The position numbers and the translations under genes were made by a program. A stretch of DNA of 64,000 nucleotides, from positions 42,455-106,454 of the forward strand of contig NZ_DS483460.1 in NCBI RefSeq assembly GCF_000154285.1, in the 5' to 3' direction. Below, in pieces: positions 63,479 through 64,000 of the stretch. Under the pieces are notes generated by a model that saw nothing but the letters and a program-made list of their open reading frames with translations, did no database searches and was not told where the DNA came from. Within the stretch, counting starts at the first letter, position 1; each line of letters begins with the position of its first letter. Source of the DNA: Amedibacillus dolichus DSM 3991. GTDB taxonomy: Bacteria > Bacillota_I > Bacilli_A > Erysipelotrichales > Erysipelotrichaceae.

Positions 63479-63521
63479 ACCTCAAGAAAAAGCTTTAAAT
63501 AAGCCTTTTTTGAGGTTTTTT
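63479..63521 (+). terminator. Intrinsic terminator downstream of copA
   Basis: ACCTCA and TGAGGT with inner AAAAAG/CTTTTT-like pairing form the stem, and T6 follows. Confidence 0.85.
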
Positions 63522-63535
63522 GTTTATGTAGCTAA

Positions 63536-64000
63536 CTATCGTAATATCTTGCTTTCTTTGATGATGCTTCTCATTTTTGATTTTTTTATGATTTCTGTAT
63601 CTGTTCTAAATCCAAATAATTCGTGTAATTTATCTGTTAAATCGTTTCTCGTATACGTGGGGATATAACCATATTCATCTATCTTACATACATTCATATT
63701 CCTTAATGTATTGATAATGGTCCTAGTTGTATAATTTTTCTCTAACTTAATTTCTAGTAAACGATATATCATTAGAGAGACAAACAAATGAGAAAGTGAG
63801 CTTTAATTCGATCTTCTCGTTGAAGATAAACGGGTCTAGCTTCAAATTCTGTTTCATGATTTTAAGCACTCTTCAATTTGCCATCGTTGTCTGTTTATAT
63901 TGATAATTCTGAATATCCCTTCAAATCGGTGCTACAGCGAAATCCATCAACATTTCTCGTTTGAATTACACTTTCATCATTCTATATGTTCAGTTGCTGC
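63536..64000 (-). pseudogene. Decayed transposase remnant (IS1634/IS4-type DDE, C-terminal part)
   Basis: An 83-codon frame (63536-63787) reads SLMIYRLLEIKLEKNYTT and YIPTYTRNDLTDKLHELFGF, which I recognise as the C-terminus of IS1634-type transposases. Upstream on the same strand the reading continues only in other frames: RPVYLQREDRIKAHFLI (about 63790-63860), then RQRWQIEECLK (about 63870-63905), with stops between. So at least two or three frameshifts separate pieces of what was one protein. It runs off the window edge. No terminal inverted repeat was identified. It marks an old insertion next to the copper genes. Confidence 0.75.

Noticed and set aside
1..64000. CRISPR arrays, rRNA, tRNA, prophage or integrase genes
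   Set aside because: No regularly spaced repeats, conserved rRNA blocks, tRNA cloverleaf sequences or phage genes were noticed on either strand; a tRNAscan-SE and CRISPR finder run would settle this.

Overview
The window looks like a chromosomal segment of a low-GC Bacillota gut commensal. The Erysipelotrichaceae or a close relative is the best guess. The basis is AT-rich sequence, strong AGGAGG-type ribosome binding sites, very large FIVAR- and F5/8C-bearing surface glycosidases, and the cdaA-cdaR-glmM cluster. Genus assignment is inference. No rRNA, tRNA, CRISPR array or phage was seen.

Region by region. 1-6508: the 3' part of a huge surface protein, then a GH123 (beta-N-acetylgalactosaminidase-like) surface enzyme broken by a frameshift and a stop codon. 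6730-12285: a tightly packed operon with a two-part threonine/serine exporter, a U32 peptidase-family protein, a MATE exporter and an HD phosphohydrolase. 12252-15649: a FAD/Rieske oxidoreductase and, facing away from it, an ABC-F ribosome-protection-like gene behind a tiny leader ORF and hairpin that look like an attenuator. 16055-23739: a GH36-like surface enzyme, a SIS sugar-isomerase-domain protein and a GH20 surface hexosaminidase. Together with GH123 these suggest foraging on host mucin or glycans rich in GalNAc and GlcNAc.

23926-31640 is the most striking part. Two consecutive operons each carry an MBOAT acyltransferase, an SGNH-type partner, an ECF sigma factor and a membrane anti-sigma factor. 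The first anti-sigma is RsiV-like (lysozyme sensor family). Each operon is preceded by a matching ECF-type promoter with identical spacing. I infer a doubled, self-inducing cell-surface O-acylation (lysozyme/envelope-stress) system.

31872-38326 holds membrane and lipid functions (DUF368/PopT-like, GDPD), a candidate ~99-nt structured RNA, an ECF-transporter S component with a kinase and a HAD phosphatase, and a PnuC-like transporter. 38404-46332 contains efp, an SDR, a PLP enzyme, a 53-residue protein missed by length-limited gene calling, a Cof phosphatase and cdaA-cdaR-glmM, in which CdaA has an unusual charged tail. 46485-52177 has a two-component system, an alpha/beta hydrolase, a MurF-like ligase whose N-domain is replaced by membrane helices, and Ddl. 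52343-60317 contains an HD protein, a cold-shock protein, a cytosolic leucine-rich-repeat protein, PepF, a GNAT and a membrane-anchored glucosaminidase. 60499-63406 is a CsoR-CopA copper module. The right edge is a decayed transposase.

All protein assignments come from reading motifs by eye; no database search was run.
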